A DNA stretch of 63,991 nt from Ignavibacteria bacterium (GCA_016929695.1 JAFGII010000062.1:1-63991); one strand, 5' to 3'. Counted from the stretch's first letter, positions 55,826-63,991 are shown. Numbers and translations are program-made. The notes: generated by a model from the sequence alone, not told the origin.

Positions 55826-58456
55826 ATGAAAAAATTTGAATTCTGTGTTGCAGGAATAAATAAATATATATTTATAATATTTATTTTTCTTGCAAACATG
55901 GTGGAATCGCAGACATGGCAGCAGTATCACGTTCCGACAGGTGTGACTACACATATTAATTTCACATATACAAGCACGGGAAATAGTAACAACACCGCCG
56001 GGAATACAGGAATATTGCCTTTAAATATATCGTCTGATACATCACGAGCATTTTTACCTATGGATTTAATAAATGACCCGTCTGCATATCCTTGGCGTAC
56101 AACTGTGAAAATCGGCGGAGCAACGGGAATTTTAATTGACCCATATCATGTATTGACTGCTGGGCATATCATCAGTTTTTCATTATCGTTCGGCAGTATA
56201 AAAGTTATTCCTGTATATGCTCAGGGTGATTCTCCTTATGGATTCGCATATCCGGTTTGCGTTTATTTATTAACTGATTATACTTCGACGGGACCGAAAG
56301 ATTTCGGAATTATCAAGTTAGACCGTCCGCTCGGCTCGATTACAGGTTGGAACGGGTACGGATATAATAATTCGAATGCATTTTTTAATACATCAAACGT
56401 ATTCTACAATCCGAGTTATCCCTGTACGGGATTATATAACGGTGAATATTTATATAACTGGAAAGGCATATTTAATACTGTAAATACAGACTATATGATA
56501 TCAACAAGGACAGGTGTATCAGGTATGAGCGGCAGTTGTGCTTTTACAAAAGTAAATAATGAAAATGTAGTCTATGGTCTCGTTATCGCAAGCGGTATCA
56601 AGTTCAACAGAATAACGGCACAAAAATTTGATGCTGTTAATGCGGTTTTAAACAATAACCTTTCGGCTGATTTTGACATAATTCCTTTTTATGTAAAATC
56701 ATATCCCGAAATAATCAAAACCGGTGAGATGCTTGATTCGGTAAGTTTTGGTGTATTAAACTATTCAAATCAGACTCCTGTTTATATAAGCGTTACTGCA
56801 AAATTATATATATCTGCGGATTCGATAATAACTGCAAATGATGACCTGATTGGGACATATAATTATAATTTAAATTTTGAAGCCAGGGAATCTCAGATAA
56901 TAATAGGAAAAAATATTTCGGCTCTTAATAAACCTGCAGGAAAATACTGGCTTGGAGTTATATTATCGGGAGATAACAATACGGCTAACAATGTAACAGG
57001 ATACCGTGATTGTCAGAAATTAATCATTAACAATTCTGAAAATGTATATATAAAAGGAAGAATTACTTCGACGCAAAGCAATAACGGAATTAATGGTGTT
57101 GAAATAAACGGATTTCCGTACCCGGTGATTACTGATTACAACGGAAATTTCGAGACTGCAGTACCTGCCGGCTGGAGCGGAACGATAACATTCAGCAAAG
57201 CAGGATATGAAATATCACCCTCTTTTTACGCATTTCAAAATGTTATATCAAACGAGGCTGTAAATTTTTCTATAGCAAAAAAAATTTATACAGTTTCCGG
57301 CAACGTTAAATCTTTTATATCTCAGAACGGAGTTTACGGTGTTAAAATGAGCGGTCTGACATGTGAACCGATATCTGATACAAATGGTTTTTTCTCGGCA
57401 AATATTTTTCACGGCTGGTCCGGAAGAGTAGTATGCTCTAAATCATACTATATAATTAATCCCTATTATTATGACATTTCATATCTGTCATCTAATACGG
57501 TATATGAAATTTCTGCAGGATTAAAAATTAGCGGCTATATATTTAATGAAAACGGAAGTCCCATAACGAACGCAATAATTTCAGGTTTTCCCTCCGGTAA
57601 TCTATTTTCGGGAACAGGCGGATATTATTCAGCATATCTGGATTCCGGCTGGTCGGGAACTGTTTCATGTAATTATAATTCATATATTTTCAATCCTTTA
57701 TTTAGGGTATATAATAATATTTATTGTAATTATGAATATCAGGATTTCCAGAAGACAGCGAATCAATTTTTGACACTTAAGTTGAAATTATTTTTGGGCG
57801 GACCGTATATAGTGAATTCTGATTCTATGTCAACGGTTTTAAATGTAAAAAATTTAATTCCGCTTGTTCCTCCTGATTCATTCAGTTGTAAGTCGGATGT
57901 GTTTAAATACATAAAGCAACCATCAGATACGGTTTCGTCACAATTTTTAAATAGCCATCCTGAAATCGTTGACTGGATATTGGTTGAAATCAGAAATTCA
58001 GTTAATACTTCCATAGATACGTTGCCTGTATTTTTATGCAGAGACGGTAGGGTAATAAATACTAACGGAGATAGCATAATTAAGTTTAGAACCGGTATCC
58101 CTGCTGGAAATTATTATATTATAGTAAGACACAGGAATCATATTGCCGTAATGTCTGCCGGTACAGTAAACATTTCATCTTCGACACCTCTTTATGATTT
58201 TTCGACAGGGCTGGATAAATATTACGGGAATTCAGCTGATTATCTAGGAAACGGAACTTACGGACTTTTTGCAGGAGATGCAAATCAGGACGGAAGAGTA
58301 TCTAATAAAGACTTCAAACTATATAAATCGGACAATATAAATGCAAGGAGGGGTTATATCAAAACAGACTTTTCTCTCGATGGATTCGTGACAGGTTCCG
58401 ATTTTAATAAATACGCGCCAAATAATAAAAATAAAGTGGAAAGTAAAATTTTGTAG
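55826..58456 (+). CDS. Secreted serine protease with repeats and dockerin-like end
   Basis: 876 residues with signal peptide (ends NMVESQ). Trypsin/V8-like protease: His114 in VLTAGH, Asp159 in PKDFGIIKLD, Ser235 in GVSGMSGSCAF. After a linker domain, three repeats of about 75 residues share G-x3-N..G-I/V...G-W-S-G-T/R (residues about 410-635), each like a carboxypeptidase-D regulatory/Ig unit. The final part has paired calcium-binding loops (GDANQDGRVSNKDF and DFSLDGFVTGSDF), a dockerin-type I look. No T9SS tail. Cotranscribed with the next gene (4-base gap). Confidence 0.82.
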   Translation: MKKFEFCVAGINKYIFIIFIFLANMVESQTWQQYHVPTGVTTHINFTYTSTGNSNNTAGNTGILPLNISSDTSRAFLPMDLINDPSAYPWRTTVKIGGATGILIDPYHVLTAGHIISFSLSFGSIKVIPVYAQGDSPYGFAYPVCVYLLTDYTSTGPKDFGIIKLDRPLGSITGWNGYGYNNSNAFFNTSNVFYNPSYPCTGLYNGEYLYNWKGIFNTVNTDYMISTRTGVSGMSGSCAFTKVNNENVVYGLVIASGIKFNRITAQKFDAVNAVLNNNLSADFDIIPFYVKSYPEIIKTGEMLDSVSFGVLNYSNQTPVYISVTAKLYISADSIITANDDLIGTYNYNLNFEARESQIIIGKNISALNKPAGKYWLGVILSGDNNTANNVTGYRDCQKLIINNSENVYIKGRITSTQSNNGINGVEINGFPYPVITDYNGNFETAVPAGWSGTITFSKAGYEISPSFYAFQNVISNEAVNFSIAKKIYTVSGNVKSFISQNGVYGVKMSGLTCEPISDTNGFFSANIFHGWSGRVVCSKSYYIINPYYYDISYLSSNTVYEISAGLKISGYIFNENGSPITNAIISGFPSGNLFSGTGGYYSAYLDSGWSGTVSCNYNSYIFNPLFRVYNNIYCNYEYQDFQKTANQFLTLKLKLFLGGPYIVNSDSMSTVLNVKNLIPLVPPDSFSCKSDVFKYIKQPSDTVSSQFLNSHPEIVDWILVEIRNSVNTSIDTLPVFLCRDGRVINTNGDSIIKFRTGIPAGNYYIIVRHRNHIAVMSAGTVNISSSTPLYDFSTGLDKYYGNSADYLGNGTYGLFAGDANQDGRVSNKDFKLYKSDNINARRGYIKTDFSLDGFVTGSDFNKYAPNNKNKVESKIL

Positions 58457-58459
58457 TTA

Positions 58460-59629
58460 ATGAAAAAGTTATTACTAATATCGGTATTGTTTTTGTTTAT
58501 GGAGTTATCTGCAGGGATTGATATTTTAAATGCCCAGGTTAACGGTACAACAATCCTGCAGAGACTGTCATTAGTTTTGAATTCAGGAACTAATGGAGGA
58601 GAATTCACATTTGATTATAAAATAAAAGGAGCATATATGTCGCCTGCGAACACACTCGCTTCTTTAAATGCAGACATATCTTATGATTCCAATGCTCTGA
58701 GATTTATTTCAGGAACGAACTGGAAAAGTGAAATTGATTCTTTGAACGGGTATAATACAGGAATTAAAAGTAATCCTTTGGATTCCGGGTCCTTCAGATG
58801 TGTAAGAATATCAATAGACGCTCCGGATTTAAACTCAGACGGGTCAGGTCAGATTAAGGGATTCAGTATCCCCACTGAATACTTAACAATCGTAAGGCTG
58901 AATTTCATAATAATTGATAATACAAAATCGGTTACGGTTTCCATTGAGGGTGAAACAAATCAGGTGGGATTCTTCCTAAATCCGTCCAATTCACCCAATA
59001 CATTTGAAATATCAGACCAGATACTGTTACCACCCGAAAATATTTACAACCAGCCGCTGCCTGTTAATCTTGCGTCATTTTCGGCGGGAATTTTCGGGCG
59101 TAATGTGAAATTAGAATGGAAAACAACTTACGAGGAAAATAATTCGGGTTTTGATATCGAACGGAGAAAAACAGGAAAAGAGGGTTGGAATAAAATTGGG
59201 TTCGTTAAAGGATATATAAATAAGAATTCAGTTTCAGAATATCATTATACCGACAGAAAGTTAGTAACAGGTGAATACAATTACAGACTGAAGCAGATTG
59301 ACCTGAACGGGAATTATCAATACTACGAACTTAATAACATTATAAAAATAGGCATTCCCGATAAATTTGCAGTTTCACAAAATTATCCTAATCCATTCAA
59401 TTCAAGCTCAAAAATTGATTTTGAATTACCGCAAAACTGTGTTGTGAATTTAATATTATATGATATTACCGGCAAAGAAATAAAAAAGATTATCAATAAC
59501 ACATTTTACAATGGAGGCTATTATACTGTCGATTTTAATACCGGAGATTTATCCAGCGGAACATATTTCTACAGATTTACTACTGACAATTTTCCGGGTG
59601 TAATAAGGAAGATGATAATTATAAAATAG
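58460..59629 (+). CDS. Secreted T9SS-tail protein, possible cohesin-like domain
   Basis: 389 residues, signal peptide ending ILNAQ. N-terminal about 150 residues have the beta-rich cohesin-like outline (ASLNADISYDSNALRFISG, LTIVRLNFIIIDN), followed by an FN3-like domain (LPVNLASFSAGIFGRNVKLEW... NNSGFDIERR) and a type A T9SS sorting domain (VSQNYPNPFNSSSKIDFEL ... FYRFTTDNF...KMIIIK). Cohesin assignment is weak and made by eye only. It follows the dockerin-bearing protease by 3 bases, so a surface anchor for it is an attractive inference. Confidence 0.7.
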   Translation: MKKLLLISVLFLFMELSAGIDILNAQVNGTTILQRLSLVLNSGTNGGEFTFDYKIKGAYMSPANTLASLNADISYDSNALRFISGTNWKSEIDSLNGYNTGIKSNPLDSGSFRCVRISIDAPDLNSDGSGQIKGFSIPTEYLTIVRLNFIIIDNTKSVTVSIEGETNQVGFFLNPSNSPNTFEISDQILLPPENIYNQPLPVNLASFSAGIFGRNVKLEWKTTYEENNSGFDIERRKTGKEGWNKIGFVKGYINKNSVSEYHYTDRKLVTGEYNYRLKQIDLNGNYQYYELNNIIKIGIPDKFAVSQNYPNPFNSSSKIDFELPQNCVVNLILYDITGKEIKKIINNTFYNGGYYTVDFNTGDLSSGTYFYRFTTDNFPGVIRKMIIIK

Positions 59630-59863
59630 AAGATAGGACTCTCCGGATTCCTGAGTTCGGAAATGCCATTCTAAAACACAGTGAATTCTCTCATACTCCG
59701 TAATGTCCAGTATTAAATAAATGATATTAAAAGGAACTTATTAGATTCACTGATGAAAATTCAGCATAACCGGTATGTTATGTTTATTTAAGAAAACCCG
59801 TCCTAACCAAATATTTTCATATAAATTTATATTGTTTCTTTTTATATTAAACATTCATAATAT

Positions 59864-61045
59864 ATGGAGAGAGAAAAAGTATTAATCGTAGAAGATGACA
59901 GAGTAACTTCTGAGATTCTGAAACAAATGTTAAGTAACAAAAACTTTATTGTTACTGATATTTTGTCGGATTCCGAGTCTGTACTTGAATCAATCGAGAA
60001 GAAACTCCCCGATTTAATATTAATGGATATCATAATTAAAGGCGAGCGGGACGGCATCGAGATTGCGAATTTAATCAAAGAGAAATACGAAATACCGGTA
60101 ATATATCTGACGTCAGATACAAGTGACAATACAATAGAGCGTGCAAAAATATCGGAACCGTTCGGTTATCTTATAAAACCGATAAACGAAAAGATATTAT
60201 TAGCGAGTATAGAATTTACCTTACAGAAGCAGTATATTCACAACAAAAAAATTCTCGATACATTAAGGAAAGCCAACGATGAGCTGGAAAACCGTGTTGA
60301 GGAGAGAACAAAAGAATTAATTACTAAGAACAAGCAGCTTGAAATAGAGATGAAGCAGAGAAAACAGGCGGAAGAGCAGCTTAAGAAATCGGAGCAGTTA
60401 GCAACAATCGGGAAAATGTCCGCAGTACTTGCCCACGAAATACGGAATCCGTTGAATTCAATAAAAATCAATACCGATATTTTATCGGGAATACAGAATA
60501 TAAAAGACACGAACCGCAGGCGAATACAAATAATTCAGAAGGAAGTTAATAGGCTAGACACGCTTGTAAAAGAGGTTCTTCAGTTCTCACGCCAGGGAAA
60601 TGTTTTAAAAAGTGAATTTGACATTAAGAATTTAATCGAGCAAATCAAATCTCAATTGAAACCCGAAGCGGAACACAGAAATGCAAATCTCATCAATGAC
60701 GTTGATAATTATGTAATTTATGCTGACAAAGAGAAATTGAAGCAGGTATTACTTAATCTGATTCTGAATTCACTGGAGGCATTACCTGAAACAAACGGAG
60801 TAATACAAATATATTCTGAAACAAAGAAAGGTAAATTCAGACTGTACATCCGGGACAACGGTTTCGGAATTGAGAATTCCGAAAAAATATTTGACCCTTT
60901 TTTTACAACAAAGAGCAACGGGACTGGTTTAGGATTGCCGGTATCTATGAATATCATTGAGCAGCACAACGGAATAATTGAATTAAAGTCAACAAAACAA
61001 GGAGAAACAATATTTTGTATCTCTTTACCTTTGAAAAAAAAATAA
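59864..61045 (+). CDS. REC-HisKA histidine kinase
   Basis: 393 residues. Receiver 1-120 with Asp55 (LILMDII) and SEPFGYLIKPI, followed by a coiled coil (about 125-180) then HisKA with H191 in LAHEIRNPLNSIKI, and HATPase with N box (LLNLILNSLEALPE), G1 (DNGFGIENSEKIFDPFFTT) and G2 (NGTGLGLPVSMNIIEQHNG). NtrB-like. No membrane helix. 9 bases before the NtrC-type activator gene: a cognate pair. Confidence 0.94.
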   Translation: MEREKVLIVEDDRVTSEILKQMLSNKNFIVTDILSDSESVLESIEKKLPDLILMDIIIKGERDGIEIANLIKEKYEIPVIYLTSDTSDNTIERAKISEPFGYLIKPINEKILLASIEFTLQKQYIHNKKILDTLRKANDELENRVEERTKELITKNKQLEIEMKQRKQAEEQLKKSEQLATIGKMSAVLAHEIRNPLNSIKINTDILSGIQNIKDTNRRRIQIIQKEVNRLDTLVKEVLQFSRQGNVLKSEFDIKNLIEQIKSQLKPEAEHRNANLINDVDNYVIYADKEKLKQVLLNLILNSLEALPETNGVIQIYSETKKGKFRLYIRDNGFGIENSEKIFDPFFTTKSNGTGLGLPVSMNIIEQHNGIIELKSTKQGETIFCISLPLKKK

Positions 61046-61054
61046 TTATGAAGA

Positions 61055-62407
61055 ATGGACAGGATTTTAATTATTGACGACGATGATTCCACGAGAGAAT
61101 CTCTGTCAACTTATCTGACCGAAGTAGGTTACGAGACTTTTTCCGCAAACTGCGGGATTAAAGGGGTTGAAGAGACTAAAAGCAAAAATCCCGATTTAAT
61201 AATCTGCGATATAAATATGCCGGATATAAACGGGCTCGAAGTATTGAAAAAAGTAAAAGAATTTGATGAATTAATTCAGGTAATAATAATAACTGCTTAT
61301 GATGATATGAATTCCACAATAAGTGCAATGCAGTTAGGTGCATATGATTACATAGAAAAACCTGTCGACATTGTTAAATTAGGAATAATAATGAAAAGGG
61401 CTCTTGAAAACCGTACATTAAGCAGAAAACTTGAATCTTATCTTCCGGAAAAGAATGCAGAAGCGGAACTCTTCAATACGCTTGTCGGGAAATCGCAGTT
61501 GATGAGGGAAATATACAAAAAAATCGGTCAGGCGTCTTCAACAAGAATAACGGTATTGATTCAGGGTGAAAGCGGGACGGGAAAAGAATTGATTGCAAGA
61601 ATAATACACAATTCAGGGATAACAAAAGAACAACCTTTTATAGCGATTAACTGCACGGCATTACCAGAAAATCTTCTAGAGAGTGAACTTTTCGGTCACG
61701 TAAAAGGTGCATTTACTGACGCAATAAAAGATAAAAAAGGGAAATTCGAACTCGCAAACGAGGGTACAATTTTTCTTGATGAAATTTCCGAAATGTCTTT
61801 TAATTTGCAGGCAAAATTGCTAAGAGTCTTACAGGAATTAGTCTTCGAAAGAGTTGGAGGCGAAAGTTTGCTGCAGATGAAAGCAAGAGTAATTGCCGCT
61901 ACCAACAGTAATCTTGCCGAACTTGTTCACAGCGGAAAATTCAGAGAGGATTTATATTACAGACTCAATGTATTTACAATTTATCCTCCGCCGTTAAGAG
62001 AAAGAAAGGATGATATAGAATTGCTTGTAAAACATTTTATACAGAAAATAAATTATACACTCCATAAGAACGTTAACAAGGTTCCCAGGGATGTAATGGA
62101 TATATTAAAAAATCATCCGTGGAAAGGTAATGTACGCGAACTTGAGAATGTACTGATGCAGGCAGTTGTGCTTTCAAAAGGAGATGTTCTTGAAAAAGAA
62201 AATCTTTTATTGAAGGGCCTGGATAGTTCGGATTTAAACAGTCCTAAAATAGGCGGAAATATTACTCTGGAGGAAATTGAAAAGAAACACATCACAAGTA
62301 TATTAATTAATAATAATTGGGATTTAAAAAAATCCTGCCAGATGCTCGGCATCAGCAAAGCTACTCTATATAGAAAAATTGATGAATATAAACTCTCTAA
62401 AAAATAA
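61055..62407 (+). CDS. NtrC-family sigma-54 response regulator
   Basis: 450 residues. Receiver with Asp52 (LIICDINMP) and Lys in YIEKPVD; AAA+ domain with Walker A GESGTGKE, the sigma-54 contact motif GAFTDA (variant of GAFTGA), Walker B GTIFLDEIS, and arginine-finger region FREDLYYRLNVF; Fis-type helix-turn-helix at the end (NNWDLKKSCQMLGISKATLYRKI). Activates sigma-54 promoters; two such promoters lie in this locus. Confidence 0.95.
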   Translation: MDRILIIDDDDSTRESLSTYLTEVGYETFSANCGIKGVEETKSKNPDLIICDINMPDINGLEVLKKVKEFDELIQVIIITAYDDMNSTISAMQLGAYDYIEKPVDIVKLGIIMKRALENRTLSRKLESYLPEKNAEAELFNTLVGKSQLMREIYKKIGQASSTRITVLIQGESGTGKELIARIIHNSGITKEQPFIAINCTALPENLLESELFGHVKGAFTDAIKDKKGKFELANEGTIFLDEISEMSFNLQAKLLRVLQELVFERVGGESLLQMKARVIAATNSNLAELVHSGKFREDLYYRLNVFTIYPPPLRERKDDIELLVKHFIQKINYTLHKNVNKVPRDVMDILKNHPWKGNVRELENVLMQAVVLSKGDVLEKENLLLKGLDSSDLNSPKIGGNITLEEIEKKHITSILINNNWDLKKSCQMLGISKATLYRKIDEYKLSKK

Positions 62408-62435
62408 ATTAGATTTATCATTTTTGTACTGTTAT

Positions 62436-62450
62436 TTCTCAATTTGAGAA
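62436..62450. promoter_or_regulatory. Palindromic activator site upstream of receiver gene
   Basis: TTCTCAA-T-TTGAGAA, a perfect 7-1-7 inverted repeat centred 56 bases before the -24 GG of the sigma-54 promoter. Shares TCTCA-N3-TGAGA with 55697-55711; the two distances differ by 21 bp, i.e. two helical turns. Confidence 0.65.
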
Positions 62451-62497
62451 TAATTATCAGTGGAATTGTTCTATAAAAATAATTTATATGAATATTA

Positions 62498-62513
62498 TGG
62501 CATTATTTTTGCA
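62498..62513 (+). promoter_or_regulatory. Sigma-54 promoter of receiver-only gene
   Basis: TGGCATTATTTTTGCA with GG at 62499-62500 and GC at 62511-62512. ATG 62544 is 45 bases after the first G of GG, exactly as at the protease operon. The 16-mer AATATTATGGCATTAT (62491-62506) is identical in both. Confidence 0.82.
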
Positions 62514-62543
62514 ATGTTTATAAAAAAAACAGCTTATTTTTAT

Positions 62544-62897
62544 ATGCAAAAAATATTAATTGTGGATGATGATAAATCAACAACAGAATCTATAGGTTCT
62601 TATCTCGAAGAATTAGGTTATTCGATACTAATAGCAAATAATGTAGTGGATGCTGTCGAAATAATCAGGAAATATAATCCTGATTTGGTAATATGCGATA
62701 TCAGTATGCCAAAAATTGGAGGTGTTGAATTATCATATATATTAAAAGGAATGAACTTTAAAAACCCTCTGATTTTTATATCAGGCAAAGACTCAGGTGA
62801 GAAAATAGTAAATGAACTTGATTTCTTTGCTTTTGTGAAGAAACCGATTGATATCTTTGAATTATCCGATTATGTAGAGAAAGCTCTGGCTTCATAA
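62544..62897 (+). CDS. Receiver-only response regulator
   Basis: 117 residues from ATG 62544; a longer frame opens at GTG 62460 but would cross the sigma-54 promoter. Receiver with D8-D10, Asp52 (LVICDISMP) and Lys in FVKKPIDI. The N-terminus resembles that of the NtrC-type activator (ILIVDDDKSTTESIGSYL against ILIIDDDDSTRESLSTYL). No output domain. Transcribed from the sigma-54 promoter, it could compete for phosphoryl groups as a feedback sink (inference). Confidence 0.9.
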   Translation: MQKILIVDDDKSTTESIGSYLEELGYSILIANNVVDAVEIIRKYNPDLVICDISMPKIGGVELSYILKGMNFKNPLIFISGKDSGEKIVNELDFFAFVKKPIDIFELSDYVEKALAS

Positions 62898-62931
62898 TAG
62901 TAAGTAAACGGAGGGATAAAATCTGATGCGC

Positions 62932-62949
62932 CCGGAATTTAAATTCCGG
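62932..62949. terminator. Perfect 18-bp palindrome after receiver gene
   Basis: CCGGAATTTAAATTCCGG, 35 bases downstream of the receiver-only gene stop. No T tract follows. It may be a terminator hairpin or a protein-binding palindrome. Confidence 0.5.
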
Positions 62950-63088
62950 ATGGTTTATACAATCTTAATCCTGAAATTCTTCACACAATATAAAAATTAA
63001 TTTTATAGTCTCATATAATTTTTATTTGTATAAATAATATTATACAGTGATTATAAATTTTGTAATCTTGGATAATATTTCAACGAGT

Positions 63089-63165
63089 TGGGGCGAGTAG
63101 CGGGGCTCGAACCCGCGACATTCAGAGCCACAATCTGACGCTCTGCCAACTGAGCTATACCCGCC
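63089..63165 (-). tRNA. tRNA-His (anticodon GTG)
   Basis: Minus-strand cloverleaf: acceptor GCGGGTA with TACTCGC (one G-T), D-arm GCTC...GAGC, anticodon stem TCAGA/TCTGA with loop TTGTGGC (anticodon GTG), T-arm GCGGG-TTCGAGC-CCCGC. The extra G-1 opposite discriminator C73 is encoded, a tRNA-His hallmark, and CCA is encoded at 63089-63091. Both ends are therefore set by structure. Confidence 0.97.
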
Positions 63166-63520
63166 ATGATAAATAAATATATTATTTTTATAGTATTTAA
63201 GCAAGTAACAACAAAATACCTCAAAGGTCTTAATTAGCATTTTAATTGGTTTTTCATTAGTAATCACTAATGAATTTACTAATGAATTTTTTCCCGGTCT
63301 CGCTAACGATTTTAAAGCACAAAAGCCCACCGAAGAAAACTTTGCGAAGTGAAACTCCGGCAGGTCTTGTGCAAAATTATAATTATTATTTGTTTTGATT
63401 GTTCGCAAAGTTTTTGTTTATTCTTACTACAAAAATAACATCTCAAAATAGCCGATGTCAAGAACTATTTTTTAACGAAAAAAAATCTTCAATAAAATAA
63501 ATCACTTATGAAAAATTTTT
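63166..63520. other. Intergenic region with repeats and a long inverted repeat
   Basis: 355 AT-rich bases. Holds a tandem repeat of ACTAATGAATTT (about 63269-63293) and an inverted repeat: GCACAA (about 63317) with TTGTGC (about 63367) enclosing a small ACTT/AAGT hairpin. No gene is supported; the long minus-strand frame here crosses the tRNA and is a tRNA-derived artefact. Confidence 0.45.
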
Positions 63521-63895
63521 TTACACAGTGAACTTAAATTTTTTTTCTTTTTCCATTGCAGTAATCAAACTTTCACAAAGTCGAATGTAATACTTCCCCT
63601 GTCTTATATCTAACATTCCATTTATTGAAAACTGAATTATTCCTTTCATAAATAAAATAATATCTTGAATAGTATCTAACTTAATTTTTTTAAAACTTTT
63701 TACCTGTTCATTAGATACATTTATAGGTAATTGAGTAGAAATTTTTTTCCTCCCACCTCTCGCAGCATCTTTTTTTCTTTTTTCTAATGTTAGCGGGTTA
63801 TGAAAGTAACAAACATCATATCCTTTTTGTGCAGGACTTCCGCAAATCTTACAACGAATTTTTATTGACTTATCTCGAATTTTTTCTTTTTTCAT
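63521..63895 (-). CDS. Putative zinc-finger protein of mobile-element type
   Basis: 124 residues. N-terminal CKICGSPAQKGYDVCYFHNP has Cys-x2-Cys...Cys-x2-His spacing (zinc-binding), followed by TLEKRKKDAARGGRKK, a combination seen in small proteins of phages and integrative elements. The rest is helical. It follows a tRNA gene near the window end, so an element may start here; no integrase is visible. Confidence 0.6.
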   Translation of the reverse strand: MKKEKIRDKSIKIRCKICGSPAQKGYDVCYFHNPLTLEKRKKDAARGGRKKISTQLPINVSNEQVKSFKKIKLDTIQDIILFMKGIIQFSINGMLDIRQGKYYIRLCESLITAMEKEKKFKFTV

Positions 63896-63991
63896 TAAAT
63901 AGTCTTAATATATGCTTAACTAAAAATAATGTCCCAGAACGCACCAGAACGCAAAATAAAGGCATTTAAAAGACATTTTCAATTTCCCTAA

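Noticed and set aside
62460-62543. Upstream GTG start for the receiver-only gene
   Set aside because: It would place the start inside the sigma-54 promoter region; ATG 62544 fits both the receiver N-terminus and the 45-base spacing.
63040-63408. 122-residue minus-strand frame containing SSVGRASDCGSECRGFEPR
   Set aside because: This string is the well-known translation of a tRNA gene, here tRNA-His at 63089-63165, and not a protein.
1-63991. CRISPR array or rRNA operon
   Set aside because: No regularly spaced direct repeats and no rRNA-like sequence were seen.

Overview
The window is AT-rich bacterial chromosome, most likely from the Bacteroidota/Chlorobiota side of the tree and probably an Ignavibacteria-like lineage. 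Evidence: proteins with type IX secretion (T9SS) type A C-terminal tails (YPNPFN...), a PorV/PorQ-type barrel, a GWxTD-domain protein, an S46 dipeptidyl-peptidase, an EF-P with the HRTPGNLRAF loop, and TonB receptors with an N-terminal carboxypeptidase-D-like domain. The lineage is inference; no rRNA is present.

Layout. 1-1017: a decayed IS1-type transposase (minus strand) and a promoter-bearing gap. 1018-15734: S10/spc/alpha ribosomal superoperon from rplB to rplQ, including secY, map, infA, rpmJ and rpoA. It starts at rplB, with no rpsJ-rplC-rplD-rplW in front. It contains a tRNA-Gln between rplR and rpsE, and an outer-membrane barrel gene with its own terminator between rpmD and rplO. 15879-17392: engB and a 2-hydroxyacid dehydrogenase without a normal start codon. 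17588-21721: tandem paralogous Asp-box T9SS cargo proteins. 21901-29451: TonB receptor, giant secreted protein and PorV-like barrel. 29598-34167: GWxTD protein, YbbR protein, CPBP protease, pdxJ and lptB. 34595-42121 (minus): efp, accB, accC, a membrane protein, an enoyl-ACP-reductase-like SDR, a 1132-residue tubulin-like protein and an FmdB zinc ribbon. 42302-45558: gap and iorAB. 45697-50326 (minus): ECF sigma factor, TlpA-like lipoprotein, dxr, rseP, ubiE/menG. 50569-52955: OsmC and S46 peptidase. 53133-62897: a signalling/secretion island. 63089-63991: tRNA-His and a probable mobile-element gene.

The most interesting part is 53-63 kb. Two receiver-first histidine kinases, a NarL-type regulator, an NtrC-type sigma-54 activator and a receiver-only protein surround a two-gene operon for a secreted serine protease ending in a dockerin-like module and a T9SS-tailed protein. 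The protease operon and the receiver-only gene have near-identical sigma-54 promoters: an identical 16-mer over the -24 element and exactly the same distance to ATG. Each has an upstream palindrome of the form TCTCA-N3-TGAGA, and the two palindromes sit 21 bp apart in phase. This looks like a small local regulon of the NtrC-type activator, with the secreted protease and a feedback receiver as outputs.

Boundaries, motifs and palindromes were read directly. Family assignments come from recognised motifs without any database search.
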